Below are positions 28,979 through 38,918 of a stretch of DNA of 64,000 nt, piece after piece. How positions within the stretch are numbered: the first letter of the stretch is position 1; every line of letters starts with the position of its first letter. The position numbers and the translations under genes were made by a program. The notes beneath the pieces are model-generated. The model worked only from the letters and a program-made list of their open reading frames with translations, made no database searches and had not been told where the DNA came from. Source of the DNA: Bacteroidales bacterium UBA7569 (GTDB lineage: Bacteria; Bacteroidota; Bacteroidia; Bacteroidales; Paludibacteraceae); contig DLLF01000006.1 of NCBI GenBank assembly GCA_002477945.1, positions 9,837 through 73,836 of the forward strand, given 5' to 3'.

Positions 28979-29929
28979 ATGATTCTTGACTATATTACGT
29001 GGACGGTCAATCCTGTGGCTTTCTCCTTGGGAGCGTTGCAGGTGCGTTGGTATGGTATTCTGTGGGCGTTGGGAATTTGGTTCTGCTTGCTCATACAGCA
29101 ACGGCTCTATAAGAATGAACACTGCCCGGAAGATTGGGTGGACAAGTTGTTTATATATATGGTCTTGGGGGTCATCATCGGCGCACGCTTGGGACATTGC
29201 TTCTTCTATGAATGGCACGAAGCCTCACTTCTTGGACTACAACCCCTGCATTTCTTGGGAATGACATTCAACTACCGCAACCCCTATATCGAACATCCGC
29301 TCGAACTGCTCAAAATTTGGGAAGGAGGTCTTTCTTCTCATGGCGGAGCAGTCGGACTCATTATAGCCGCTTTCCTGCTTGATAGAAAACATTTTCATAA
29401 AGGTATCATCTGGATTTTCGACCGCCTTGTCATCGGGGTCTGCATCACGGGAGCCTGCATCCGCCTGGGCAATCTCATGAACTCGGAGATATATGGCAAT
29501 CCAACCACCATGCCGTGGGGCTTCCTTTTCCTCAACAATGGCGACCAATATCCTTGCCATCCTACGCAGATCTACGAAATGCTTTACTGTCTTGTCGGGT
29601 TTGTCGTCACGTGGCTGATGTATTGGAAAGGACGTCTCTACCGCCGCAACGGCTTGATTTTCGGAGTCTTCCTCGAGATTGTTTTCTTCACTCGCTTCGT
29701 GCTGGAGTTCATCAAGTTAGACCAGGAAGCCTTCGAATCGGGCATGTGGTTGAATATGGGACAATGGTTGAGTATTCCTTTCATTGTATGGGGTGTCTTC
29801 CTTATCGTGCGTGCTTTCCGCCGTCCGCTTGATGCCGATGCGGCACTTGCGCCCGCACCCGCTGAAAGTAACACTGCAAAAACAAGTCCGTCTGCCAAGA
29901 GAACGAAGAAACCAACCTCCGGTAAATAG
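28979..29929 (+). CDS. lgt: Prolipoprotein diacylglyceryl transferase
   Basis: This 316-residue inner-membrane enzyme transfers diacylglycerol from phosphatidylglycerol to the lipobox cysteine. It has about seven membrane segments. The signature stretch is IWEGGLSSHGGAVGLIIAAF, and RLGNLMNSEIYGNPT (about 161-175) and CHPTQIYE follow. A polar, Lys-rich tail (about 290-316) is likely cytoplasmic. Lipoprotein substrates in this window include SusD and the proteins at 23668, 31503 and 38919. The next gene starts 2 bp downstream. Confidence 0.97.
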   Translation: MILDYITWTVNPVAFSLGALQVRWYGILWALGIWFCLLIQQRLYKNEHCPEDWVDKLFIYMVLGVIIGARLGHCFFYEWHEASLLGLQPLHFLGMTFNYRNPYIEHPLELLKIWEGGLSSHGGAVGLIIAAFLLDRKHFHKGIIWIFDRLVIGVCITGACIRLGNLMNSEIYGNPTTMPWGFLFLNNGDQYPCHPTQIYEMLYCLVGFVVTWLMYWKGRLYRRNGLIFGVFLEIVFFTRFVLEFIKLDQEAFESGMWLNMGQWLSIPFIVWGVFLIVRAFRRPLDADAALAPAPAESNTAKTSPSAKRTKKPTSGK

Positions 29930-29931
29930 GA

Positions 29932-31314
29932 ATGTCTGCTTTGCATAGATGGTTGTTGTGTCTGTCTCTCCTTTGTGTCGCTTTGTGTATAAAGGCGCAA
30001 GACTCTGTCCGTGTCTATCCCGATACGCTGCATGCCGCCGACCTTCTTCATACGGCAACCGAAGATGACATCCTTTTCGGGCTGCTTGCCGAACAGGGCA
30101 AACGGCTCGCCCGACAGCAGGACTCCCTCTGGCAGGCACGCCTTCTGAATGATACAACGACCATCTCGCCCGCCGCTTTCCACATCGGTTTCCGTGATTC
30201 TCTGATGATCGACCGGCGCATAAAACAAATGGGAGGAGTCTATCCTTTGGCGCGACCGCTCTATTATCGAAGCAAACAGTGGCGATCACTTGCCGATACA
30301 ACCAAAACCGCCGTTTCTGTCTATTCCATTCGGGAAGACGCGCTCCGCTATCTTACGCGCGAACATGCCGACCTTTACGCAGGTATGCTCGATTCTATCG
30401 ACTATGTTGCACCGGAAGTCCTGCACAATCAGGAAAAGTGGACGATCTGGGTTCCCGAAAAATCCATCGTCAAAGATGCAGAGGAGGACAGGTTGGAAAA
30501 ACTGCGTGCTATGAAAGACCGGTTCTCCCATTGGCGGAAAGAACTGACGACCATGGTGCAACTTACGCAGAACTATGTCTCGCAGAATTGGTATGCCGGA
30601 GGCAATTCCAACTTCGCAGTGCTTTCTATCGTGCAGGGAACTGTTCGCTACGATAACCATAAGAACCTCACATGGGACAACTCCTTGGAGTGGCGGATGG
30701 GTTTCAATACGGTCACGGGCGATTCGCTGCGCAAGGTGAATACCAACGACGACCTCTTCCGTCTCTATACCAAGTTGGGTGTGAAAGCCTTTGGAAAGTT
30801 CTCCTATTCCTTGTCCGCAGAGTTTCAGACGCAGTTCTTCAATACATGGAAAGAAAATCAACTGACCTTGAAGACTGGACCTTTCACTCCTGTCCGCCTC
30901 AATGTCTCGCTGGGTCTCGATTATAAGCCGGTCAAGGGACTCTCTATCGTCTTCGCACCGCTCACCTATAAGTTGATTTATGCCAACGATACTTCCCACG
31001 TGGCATCAACTGTTTTCGGTATCGATAATGGTAAGAATGTGTTAAACGATTTGGGTAGTTCCGTCCGTATGGATTGGACTTGGAAACCGGTGCGGGAAAT
31101 TGCATTGGATAGCAAACTCTATTTCTATACCAACTATCAGCGTGTGGAAATCGATTGGGAAATTGTCTGCAACTTCATTATCAACCGCTTCTTCTCTGCT
31201 CGCTTGATGTTGCACCCCCGCTACGACAATACGGCGATACCTGAGGACGGTAAGCGGGCTAAAATACAGTTCAAGGAGATGCTTTCTGTCGGCTTTGCCC
31301 ACAAATTCCATTGA
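29932..31314 (+). CDS. DUF3078 domain protein, predicted outer-membrane beta barrel
   Basis: This 460-residue protein has a signal peptide (about 1-22, ending ALCIKAQ). A mostly helical/loop N-terminal region (to about 200) precedes the DUF3078 region, marked by QNWYAGGNSNFAVLSIVQGT and DNSLEWRMGFNT. The DUF3078 region has many amphipathic strands and ends in SVGFAHKFH. DUF3078 proteins are Bacteroidota envelope proteins of unknown role. It starts 2 bp after the lgt stop and is presumably co-transcribed with it, which fits an envelope function. Confidence 0.85.
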   Translation: MSALHRWLLCLSLLCVALCIKAQDSVRVYPDTLHAADLLHTATEDDILFGLLAEQGKRLARQQDSLWQARLLNDTTTISPAAFHIGFRDSLMIDRRIKQMGGVYPLARPLYYRSKQWRSLADTTKTAVSVYSIREDALRYLTREHADLYAGMLDSIDYVAPEVLHNQEKWTIWVPEKSIVKDAEEDRLEKLRAMKDRFSHWRKELTTMVQLTQNYVSQNWYAGGNSNFAVLSIVQGTVRYDNHKNLTWDNSLEWRMGFNTVTGDSLRKVNTNDDLFRLYTKLGVKAFGKFSYSLSAEFQTQFFNTWKENQLTLKTGPFTPVRLNVSLGLDYKPVKGLSIVFAPLTYKLIYANDTSHVASTVFGIDNGKNVLNDLGSSVRMDWTWKPVREIALDSKLYFYTNYQRVEIDWEIVCNFIINRFFSARLMLHPRYDNTAIPEDGKRAKIQFKEMLSVGFAHKFH

Positions 31315-31351
31315 TGTGGTTTCTGTGCAACTCCCTGTAACCTGCTCATTG

Positions 31352-31460
31352 CGACCCCTCAACGAGACCTCAAGCATCCCTCATCGAGATCTGAATGGGA
31401 GAATGACAAAATTGAATAATGGAAACATTAGCCCCTCCTTTGGAGGGGTTGGGGAGGTCT
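31352..31460 (+). repeat. Dispersed repeats, families A and B
   Basis: Family A is at 31352-31400 (CGACCCCTCAACGAGACC...). Family B is at 31430-31460 (AGCCCCTCCTTTGGAGGGGT TGGGGAGGTCT). The order and spacing resemble 25221-25300 and 53245-53345. Confidence 0.75.
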
Positions 31461-31502
31461 TAATGGTTCTTTATGACGGAGTCCTCTCTGTGTTATATGG
31501 AA

Positions 31503-31994
31503 TCATCGGATCGGCACCACGATATTCCGCGTGGCCGGCGAGAACTTCGAATCGGTTACTGCCGTAAATGTCAGGGTGGGGGAACCGGTCTGCAAGGCTC
31601 TGAACTCTATGGGCAGACTCATGTAATAATAGCCGACAGGCAGGTTGATCACGCCGTTCAGCGTATCTGATGTGGCAAGCATGGTGCTGCGCAGATCATC
31701 GTATAACTTTATCTCAAGGTCCAGAAAAGCCTTGTCCCACGCCACTTCGCCCGAAAGAAGATTGTTTCCCACGGAAGTGTATGCCACTACGAAGTTTACC
31801 GTATCACCCCTCTCTATTGTGTCAAGCATAATCTGCTGGCTCGCTTCGTTGATGTGAAGCAGCAATGTATCCTGATGATTTCTTATGAATACGCTGTTCC
31901 CGATGCGGGGAGTGTAGTGCGATTCCGATTTGTCCAGGCAACCAGACATAAGAACCGGCAAAGAAATGAGAAACAAATACATCAACTTTTTCAT
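31503..31994 (-). CDS. Small predicted lipoprotein (DUF6452-like)
   Basis: This 163-residue protein has a lipoprotein signal (MKKLMYLFLISLPVLMSGC; Cys19) and a compact beta-rich domain (GDTVNFVVAYTSVGNNLLSG, LNGVINLPVGYYYMSLPIEF). It resembles the small Bacteroidales lipoproteins often found beside a 23S rRNA methyltransferase or Lgt-type genes, but I cannot verify that family link. The longer ORF to 32180 runs through the tRNA-Leu gene and is not credible, so the start is 31994. Confidence 0.7.
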   Translation of the reverse strand: MKKLMYLFLISLPVLMSGCLDKSESHYTPRIGNSVFIRNHQDTLLLHINEASQQIMLDTIERGDTVNFVVAYTSVGNNLLSGEVAWDKAFLDLEIKLYDDLRSTMLATSDTLNGVINLPVGYYYMSLPIEFRALQTGSPTLTFTAVTDSKFSPATRNIVVPIR

Positions 31995-32113
31995 GAGGAT
32001 TACTTGTAAACTGTAGGTGAAACTTGAATCATTGTATAAGCAAGGAAAATATCGTACCTTTGCGCCCGTTCGTTTTCCTTTGCAGGTACTCTCTGAATGG
32101 CTTCGTTCGGGAG

Positions 32114-32195
32114 TGCGGCATATAGGACTCGAACCTACACGACTTGCGTCACCAGATCCTAAGTCTGGCGCGGCTACCAATTACGCCAATGCCGC
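32114..32195 (-). tRNA. tRNA-Leu, anticodon TAG
   Basis: Read on the minus strand, the cloverleaf is complete. The acceptor is GCGGCAT/ATGCCGC, with D-arm GCGTAATTGGTAGCCGC and anticodon stem CCAGA/TCTGG around loop CTTAGGA (anticodon TAG). The long type II variable arm is TGACGCAAGTC, the T-arm is GTAGG TTCGAGT CCTAT, and the discriminator is A. The CCA is not encoded. The anticodon and long variable arm identify leucine. Confidence 0.95.
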
Positions 32196-32249
32196 AATAC
32201 TCCGCAAAGGTACGAACAAAATTCAATCTGCACAACCAAACAAAGAAAA

Positions 32250-33479
32250 ATGTCAGAAGACTCAACATATTATTGTCAACTTGACAACGGCATCCGTCTG
32301 GTACACCGTCAGACAATTTCCCCGGTATCCTGTCTCGGACTGATGGTTGGCGCAGGTACGCGTGACGAAAATCCGAAAGAAAATGGTATCGCACATTTCG
32401 TGGAGCATGCCGTCTTCAAAGGAACAACATCGCTCACATCAAGGCAGATCATCAATCGGATTGAAAATGTAGGGTGCGACCTCAATGCCTATACCACTAA
32501 AGAGGAAACCACCTTCTATGCTTCCACGCTTACTACCTACTATGAACGCGCTTTGCGGTTGATAACCGATATGGTCTTCCGCCCCTCTTTCCCTGCGGAA
32601 GAATTGCGAAAAGAACGTCTGGTTATCTACGATGAAATAGAGTCTTACAACGATTCTCCGTCCGAACTGATTTACGACGATTTCGAAAACTTGATATTTC
32701 GGGAGCATCCTTTGCACAGCCCCGTATTGGGAGAACCGAAAACGTTGCGATGGCTTACGGGAGAAAAATTGCATCGTTTCATGTGCGATGCCTACAATAC
32801 CGATGCAATGGTCTTCTTTTCATTGTCTTCACTTCCTTTTTCCAAGGTGAAGCGGTTGGCGGAAAAACATCTCGGCGATAGTCCTTACCATTGCCGCACT
32901 TTCCAGCGCCAACCCCCAACCGGCTATCGTCCCGCCGAAGCGGTCTTCCACAAACATACCCACCAGACGCACTGTATGCTGGGCGGACTTGCCTATCCCG
33001 TCGGGCATACCGACCAACTCGGATTGTATCTTCTCAATAATATCCTTGGGGGGGCAGGCATGAATTCTCTGCTCAACTTGGCGGTACGGGAAAAAAACGG
33101 ACTGGTCTATACGATAGAGTCCAACTATACACCATTGTCCGACACGGGATATTGGTCAGTCTATTTCGCTTCGGAGGAAAACAACAAAGAACGTTGCCTG
33201 GCATTGGTCAACAAGCAACTGCAACGGCTCATCGACAAACCGATGAGCCCCGTGACGCTGCGTAAGTATCAGCGGCAATTGCTCGGACAAATGGCGATTA
33301 TGGCGGAAAACGGAGAAAATAACGCTCTTTCTATGGCAAAACAGGTGTTGTATCAGAATGTCGCCCCCGTGTGGCAAACTGCTTACAGAAAGATAGAACA
33401 ACTCACCCCTGCCGACCTTTTCCGTATCGCCAACGAGTGCTATCGCCCATCTTCCCTCTCTCTGCTGCAATACTGCTGA
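32250..33479 (+). CDS. M16-family zinc peptidase (pitrilysin-like processing protease)
   Basis: This 409-residue protein has the inverted zinc motif HFVEH (H49, E52, H53) and the distal ligand E129 in VIYDEIESYNDSP, the arrangement of M16 peptidases. The C-terminal half has the second M16 domain, with glycine-rich NNILGGAGMNSLLNLAVREK. It lacks a signal peptide, so it is probably cytoplasmic, as for mitochondrial-processing-peptidase-like bacterial members. The substrate is unknown. The gene begins 54 bp from the divergent tRNA-Leu. Length fits the B-type single-chain subunit. Confidence 0.93.
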   Translation: MSEDSTYYCQLDNGIRLVHRQTISPVSCLGLMVGAGTRDENPKENGIAHFVEHAVFKGTTSLTSRQIINRIENVGCDLNAYTTKEETTFYASTLTTYYERALRLITDMVFRPSFPAEELRKERLVIYDEIESYNDSPSELIYDDFENLIFREHPLHSPVLGEPKTLRWLTGEKLHRFMCDAYNTDAMVFFSLSSLPFSKVKRLAEKHLGDSPYHCRTFQRQPPTGYRPAEAVFHKHTHQTHCMLGGLAYPVGHTDQLGLYLLNNILGGAGMNSLLNLAVREKNGLVYTIESNYTPLSDTGYWSVYFASEENNKERCLALVNKQLQRLIDKPMSPVTLRKYQRQLLGQMAIMAENGENNALSMAKQVLYQNVAPVWQTAYRKIEQLTPADLFRIANECYRPSSLSLLQYC

Positions 33480-33540
33480 TTATCTGGCGGACATTTTTCT
33501 CTTTCTTTTTCGTGTTTGCATTTCATCAACTATAAACTGA

Positions 33541-33573
33541 AAGCCCCTCCTTTGGAGGGGGAGGGGAGGTCTC
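33541..33573 (+). repeat. Dispersed repeat, family B (solo copy)
   Basis: AAGCCCCTCCTTTGGAGGGG is followed by GAGGGGAGGTCTC. There is no family A copy next to it here. Confidence 0.7.
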
Positions 33574-33672
33574 CCTTCTCTCTCAAATAATGTGCCAATC
33601 GGCGATATTCTCTTCTTGTGACGGTATAAACGTATAAAATCGGACATTTTGAAACAAAAAAAGCGAATTTTC

Positions 33673-33714
33673 TTTCCAAGTGCTTGGAATCTTTGGAAAG
33701 AAATTATATCTTTG
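33673..33714 (+). promoter_or_regulatory. susC promoter with overlapping inverted repeat
   Basis: The promoter is TTGG (33684-33687), 19 bp, TATCTTTG (33707-33714). An inverted repeat TTTCCAA (33673-33679) / TTGGAAA (33693-33699) with a 13-bp spacer brackets the -33 element, so a dimeric regulator binding there could block or aid transcription. The leader to the susC start is about 105 nt. Confidence 0.6.
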
Positions 33715-33825
33715 CAAGCAATTTTCCTTACAATGATAACTATGACCTGTTGAAAGGGCATAGAGAAAAGGGAAAAGTCCGCAAAACGAAAGTAAGTATA
33801 GATTGATATAATAAATGTTGTTTTT

Positions 33826-36800
33826 ATGAAGAAATTGTTTACGTTGTTCACTCTTTGTGCTTTGAGTCTGAGTCTGTTTGCTCAAAGCAGAAAGGTTAGT
33901 GGTATTGTCGTGGACGAAGGAGGTGAACCTGTGATAGGTGCCAGTATTTTGGTGACAGGGTCAAGCCTGGGTACAATCTCCGACTACGATGGAAATTTTG
34001 AGTTGACGGTGCCGGAATCGGCGAAAACGCTTACGGTCTCTTATATGGGTATGGCTACTCAGGAGGTCGCTGTCCGTGAGAATATGCGTATCGTGATGCA
34101 CGAATCCACGGAGCAACTCCAAGAGGTGATTGCCATCGCCTATGGCAATGCGCCCAAGGGAAGTTTTGCGGGTTCGGCACAAGCCGTAAGTGCAGAGAAT
34201 ATAGAAAAGAAAAACCCTTCCGAAATATCCAAGGCTTTGGCGGGTGAGGTTGCCGGCGTGCAAGTGATTAACACATCCGGACAGCCGGGTACCAATGCCA
34301 CGCTCCGTATTCGTGGTTTGGGGTCTATCAACGCAAGTTCCGCACCGCTCTACGTGGTGGATGGTGTGCCTTATGATGGCGACATCTCGTCCATTGACCC
34401 GGGTGACATCGCTTCCACTACCATCCTGAAGGATGCAACGGCTACCTCTCTTTATGGCTCGCGTGGTGCCAATGGTGTCGTGCTTATCACAACCAAGAAA
34501 GGTACTTCTGGTGAAGAGGCGAAGATCGATGTGGACGTAAAGTATGGTGCCAATATGCGCTTGCTTCCGCTCTATGACGTCATCACAAGCCCCGAGGAGT
34601 ATATGGTGTTGGGTTGGACGGGTTTGTACAATCAGAACCGCGCAAAAGGAGGAAACGAAGAGGGGGCTGTCAAGTATGCTAACAACAATTTGGTTGGGGA
34701 AAATGGTATTCCTGCCTACTATAACCTCTGGTCGCAGGATGGCTCAAGTACGCCTGCCAATGGGAATACGCTCATCAATCCGTATGCTGCCAATGGATCG
34801 GTGAATCCTACATTCTCTGATCTTCCGCGGCGGAAGGGCTACACCAATCTGGAATCATGGGAAGATGCTATCTTCCGCGTGGGACAGAAAGCGGAGGCCA
34901 CGGTGAAAATCCGTGGTGGTAACGAGAAAACCACCTACTACACTTCGTTTGGTTATTTGAAGGACGAGGGCTACTACCAGTCTTCCGACTTCAACCGTTT
35001 CTCGGTGCGCTCCAATATCGAATATGATGCCAAGAAGTGGCTGAAAGGAAAACTTAATATGGCGTACGCTTATTCCGAGATGAATAATCCTACGCAGGAG
35101 GAAGGGTCCGGCAGCGGCGTAACTATGAACAATGGTTTCTACTATGTGAACGTAATTCCCCCCATCTACCCCGTCTATTTGCGTAATGCGGACGGTACAT
35201 TGGCTACTTCGCCCTATCATGCGGGTTATGCCTATGACTATACCACCGATGTGAATGGACAAACTACAAACCGTCTCTTCGGTCTCGGCATCAACCCTGC
35301 AGGTGCTTTGCGCTTGGATAAACAGCAGACAAAACAGCATCAGGTGGCTACAACGGGTTCCTTGGAGTTCAAACTCTACAAAGGCTTGAAGTTTACGGCT
35401 AACGTGGGTATGCAGTATTTGGGATCGCGTGGAAACGAACTGACCAACAAGTATTATGGTGATGGTGCTGGCACGGGATATATCTCCACAACGCAGTATA
35501 ACTATTTGAGTTTGACGGCAAACCAACTTCTGGAGTACAACAATACCTTTGCAGAACACTCCATCCGTGCATTGGCTGGTCACGAGACCAACTTCTACAC
35601 CGTGAACTACCTGTATGGTGCGCAGAAAGGTATTGCCGACAACAATGTACCGGAACTGAACAACGCCATCGTGATGAATGGGGTCGCGGGTGGCGCGCAA
35701 ACGGCAACGCTGGAAAGTTATCTCGCAACCGTTAGTTATGGTTATGATGAACGCTATATGCTCACGGCGAACTATCGTGCCGATGGTTCCAGCAAGTTTG
35801 CAAAAGGTCACCGATGGGGACACTTCGGTTCCGTGGGAGCCGCATGGAACTTTACCAACGAATCTTTCTTGCAGGAAGCCGATTGGTTGAAGAATGGTAA
35901 ACTGCGTGCAAGTTGGGGTGTCTTGGGTAACCAGGAAGTGGGCGACTATCTCTATAGCGACCACTATTCCATAGTCAATATCGAAGGTAGCACGGGCTAT
36001 CTCTGGGGATTCCGTGGTAATCCAGATCTGACGTGGGAACGGGCACAGATGGTGGACATCGGTTTGGAATTTGATATATCCAAGTATCTGACCGCCGAGA
36101 TAGACTACTTCTACAAGATGACCGACAACATGATATTCAGCCGCTATGTGGCTTCTTCGCAAGGCTATTCCGGCTACTATACCAACGATGCCAAGATGGC
36201 AAACCAGGGTGTTGAATTCCAGTTCAATGTACATGCGGTGGACACACGTAATGTGAAACTTGATATACGATTGAACGGTGCTCACTATACCAACAAGATG
36301 TTGGAAATGCCTGTCAACCGCATCCTCGAAGACGGAACGCCCGAACGTATGGTCATGAGCGGCGGTATGAGTGTCGGGCATTCCCTATATGATTGGTATA
36401 TGCCGCACTATGCGGGAATCGATGAGAAAGGTAATGCGCTCTATGATGTTTACTACGATGCAAGCAAGGGCGAGTTCAATCCTGAAGACTCCAACTTCCA
36501 GGAGGCTACCATCGCTACGGGTGCCAACTATATCGCTTCTCTGCATGAGTATCAACTGAAAAACCCGAATGCGGATATCCGCAAAGTGTCGGTTAGCGGA
36601 GAAGAGGCTGTCTATGCAACAAGTCTCTATGTAACGGACAAACGCGGTAAAATCAAGTCGGCTATACCCGACTTGAGCGGTGGTTTCGGATTCGATCTGG
36701 AAGTGTATGGCGTAACGCTATCGGCTTCCTGCTCCTATGGCATCGGTGGCTGGGGCTACGATAATGTCTATCAGACCTTGATGACACCCGACCAGGTGGG

Positions 36801-37152
36801 TAAGTACAACTGGCACGTGGATATGAGAAATGCTTGGACAGAATGGGGAGGGGGTACGCTTCCAAAGTTGGATAACAACAACGACCAATATGCTGCCATG
36901 TCTTCCGACCGCTTCCTCACCAGCAATTCCTATCTCTCGCTCAACAACGTGAGCATAGGCTACCGCTTCCCGAAGAAACTGATTGAGAAGATCAAGTTGG
37001 AGAGCCTGCAGTTATGGGTGGCAGGAGACAATCTTTGCATCGCTACGGCACGCCATGGCTACAACCCGATGGTCAGCGGAGATGGTTCGTCCAGTACCCA
37101 CCAATATACACCGCTCTCCACCATAATGGGCGGCATCCGCTTGACATTCTAA
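33826..37152 (+). CDS. SusC/RagA-family TonB-linked outer-membrane transporter
   Basis: This 1108-residue transporter has a signal peptide (1-20, ending LSLFAQ). The CarboxypepD_reg-like domain (about 23-105) begins RKVSGIVVDEGGEPVIGAS, and the plug domain (about 115-235) includes LRIRGLGSINASSAPLYVVD and TILKDATATSLYGSRGANGV. A large barrel ends in GGIRLTF. It imports a glycan or peptide ligand together with its SusD partner; the ligand cannot be told because no glycoside hydrolase or peptidase gene is next to it. It begins a locus with susD (29 bp downstream) and a lipoprotein. No ECF sigma/anti-sigma pair or hybrid two-component gene is in the neighbourhood. Confidence 0.97.
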   Translation: MKKLFTLFTLCALSLSLFAQSRKVSGIVVDEGGEPVIGASILVTGSSLGTISDYDGNFELTVPESAKTLTVSYMGMATQEVAVRENMRIVMHESTEQLQEVIAIAYGNAPKGSFAGSAQAVSAENIEKKNPSEISKALAGEVAGVQVINTSGQPGTNATLRIRGLGSINASSAPLYVVDGVPYDGDISSIDPGDIASTTILKDATATSLYGSRGANGVVLITTKKGTSGEEAKIDVDVKYGANMRLLPLYDVITSPEEYMVLGWTGLYNQNRAKGGNEEGAVKYANNNLVGENGIPAYYNLWSQDGSSTPANGNTLINPYAANGSVNPTFSDLPRRKGYTNLESWEDAIFRVGQKAEATVKIRGGNEKTTYYTSFGYLKDEGYYQSSDFNRFSVRSNIEYDAKKWLKGKLNMAYAYSEMNNPTQEEGSGSGVTMNNGFYYVNVIPPIYPVYLRNADGTLATSPYHAGYAYDYTTDVNGQTTNRLFGLGINPAGALRLDKQQTKQHQVATTGSLEFKLYKGLKFTANVGMQYLGSRGNELTNKYYGDGAGTGYISTTQYNYLSLTANQLLEYNNTFAEHSIRALAGHETNFYTVNYLYGAQKGIADNNVPELNNAIVMNGVAGGAQTATLESYLATVSYGYDERYMLTANYRADGSSKFAKGHRWGHFGSVGAAWNFTNESFLQEADWLKNGKLRASWGVLGNQEVGDYLYSDHYSIVNIEGSTGYLWGFRGNPDLTWERAQMVDIGLEFDISKYLTAEIDYFYKMTDNMIFSRYVASSQGYSGYYTNDAKMANQGVEFQFNVHAVDTRNVKLDIRLNGAHYTNKMLEMPVNRILEDGTPERMVMSGGMSVGHSLYDWYMPHYAGIDEKGNALYDVYYDASKGEFNPEDSNFQEATIATGANYIASLHEYQLKNPNADIRKVSVSGEEAVYATSLYVTDKRGKIKSAIPDLSGGFGFDLEVYGVTLSASCSYGIGGWGYDNVYQTLMTPDQVGKYNWHVDMRNAWTEWGGGTLPKLDNNNDQYAAMSSDRFLTSNSYLSLNNVSIGYRFPKKLIEKIKLESLQLWVAGDNLCIATARHGYNPMVSGDGSSSTHQYTPLSTIMGGIRLTF

Positions 37153-37181
37153 GTTAACAACCCTGTAAATAAGTGAAGATT

Positions 37182-38747
37182 ATGAAACTGAGAAATATAG
37201 TATATATAGTTGGTAGTGTGTTCCTGTTGGCATCATGCTCCGAGAGTTTCTTGAGCCATGACCCGCAAAACGGAACATTGTTGGAAGACCAGTTTGCCGG
37301 TATGGACGATGCATTGGAAGGAAGTGCCCGTTCGCTCTACTCGGTTCTATATGAGTATGGAGGTGACCACGACAGTTTCGGACAACGTTCCCTCGATATG
37401 TATGGCGACCTCACAAGTGGTGATATGGCTATGACCTCTGCAGGATACGGCTGGTTCGAAGCAGATGAACGAGGCAGATCGTATGCCTATCGCGCTTCCG
37501 GAACTTGGTACTACTACTATCGGATCATCCGTCTGTGCAACACGGTGATTAGTGCAATCGACAAGATCGGCGTACCCGCACTCCCTGCCGACAACAACCT
37601 GAGCAATGGTTTCTACTATGGCGAGATGTTGGCAATGCGCGGTTGGGCGTATGCAGGCTTGATGCGCTATTTCGCACCACCTTCCGATCTTATCGCCAAT
37701 ATGGAAACGGAACCCGCTGTTCCGCTCTATACGGAAGTGGAGTTCTCCCAAAAGGATCTCCTCGGTGCGCCTCGTGCTACGGTGGCTGCCGTTTATGCAC
37801 GGATCGAAGAAGACCTTAAGTTGGCAATCGACTACTTGGATGCCTACCATGAAGCAGGTTTCGACCGCAATTCCAAACTCGAAGTCAATGCCGACGTGGC
37901 TCGCTTGATTCTTGCGTATGCCTATATCAACAAGGGAGGCAAAGAATCCTACGACAAAGCCTACAATCTGGCAGACTCTGTGATAAAGGAAAACAATTTC
38001 ACAATCCTGCCTAATGCCAAACTGCTGACCACAGGGTTCTCCGATGTATCCGAGTCTTCCTGGATGTGGGGACAGGATGTGACGGTGGAAAACACGACGG
38101 CACTCGCTTCTTTCTTCGGACAGGTGGATGTCCATACCTATTCCTATGCCGCTGCCGGCGACATCAAGGGTATTGACGAAGCCCTCTTCAACCAGATAAA
38201 GAAAATGGGTTGGGACGGTCGTGTCAATTGGTTCAATGAGAAACGCAAGTACGCACCCGAAGGAAAGTTCTACAATGTCTCTACCAAGAATACCACCAAC
38301 CTCAACGAGGTGGACAGAAACTGGCTCTGCGATAATGTCTTCATGCGTATTGAGTTGGCATATCTCATCGCTGCTGAAGCGGCGTTGAATAAAACTACCC
38401 CCGACCTCGCTGCGGCGCGCGACTATCTGGATGCTATCATGTCGCAGCGTTTGCTGGAGGATGCCGATGCGCAAGACTTGTATGATGACTACAAAGCATC
38501 GCTCACAACAGCGGATGCACTCACCGATGCCTTGATCTACAACTGGCGTGTGGAGTTGTGGGGCGAAGGCTATGCCATGCAGACCGTACGCCGACTGAAC
38601 CATACACCTGCTCTCGGCACGAACCACTTGGGCGGTAGCAAGCAGATAAATTACGCTACAACCCAGTTCACATGGCGTATCCCCTCGTCAGAGACACGCT
38701 ACAATCCCTACATCGCCGACGACGAATTGGCAGAAGATACTAAATAA
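37182..38747 (+). CDS. SusD/RagB-family nutrient-binding outer-membrane lipoprotein
   Basis: This 521-residue lipoprotein has lipobox LLASC (SVFLLASCSESFLSHDP) and the SusD helical TPR-like fold. The C-terminal RagB signature region runs NWRVELWGEGYAMQTVRRLN ... FTWRIPSSETRYNP. The start at 37182 is preferred over 37173 since the signal peptide begins MKLRN. It caps the SusC barrel and binds the substrate outside the cell. It lies 29 bp after susC. Confidence 0.96.
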   Translation: MKLRNIVYIVGSVFLLASCSESFLSHDPQNGTLLEDQFAGMDDALEGSARSLYSVLYEYGGDHDSFGQRSLDMYGDLTSGDMAMTSAGYGWFEADERGRSYAYRASGTWYYYYRIIRLCNTVISAIDKIGVPALPADNNLSNGFYYGEMLAMRGWAYAGLMRYFAPPSDLIANMETEPAVPLYTEVEFSQKDLLGAPRATVAAVYARIEEDLKLAIDYLDAYHEAGFDRNSKLEVNADVARLILAYAYINKGGKESYDKAYNLADSVIKENNFTILPNAKLLTTGFSDVSESSWMWGQDVTVENTTALASFFGQVDVHTYSYAAAGDIKGIDEALFNQIKKMGWDGRVNWFNEKRKYAPEGKFYNVSTKNTTNLNEVDRNWLCDNVFMRIELAYLIAAEAALNKTTPDLAAARDYLDAIMSQRLLEDADAQDLYDDYKASLTTADALTDALIYNWRVELWGEGYAMQTVRRLNHTPALGTNHLGGSKQINYATTQFTWRIPSSETRYNPYIADDELAEDTK

Positions 38748-38918
38748 CAGCCCGGTGCGATACTGCGAAAGCAACTCGCTAAAGATGTAACAACGAATAG
38801 GCTGGAGATGCCTGATAACAACTGAACTGAAAAATAAGAAGAAGTTACAGGCAAACTACAAACAAATTACAGGCAAACTATAAGTTAAACGGGGGATACC
38901 CCTCAAAATTTTAAGTGT

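Noticed and set aside
32000..32180. N-terminal extension of the lipoprotein ORF at 31503
   Set aside because: It would be translated through the tRNA-Leu gene; the lipoprotein signal begins at 31994.
34855..36381. 508-codon ORF antisense to susC
   Set aside because: A shadow frame of a clearly real gene; the His/Ile/Val-rich product has no domains. Similar long antisense frames over secA, the SPFH gene and susD were dropped too.
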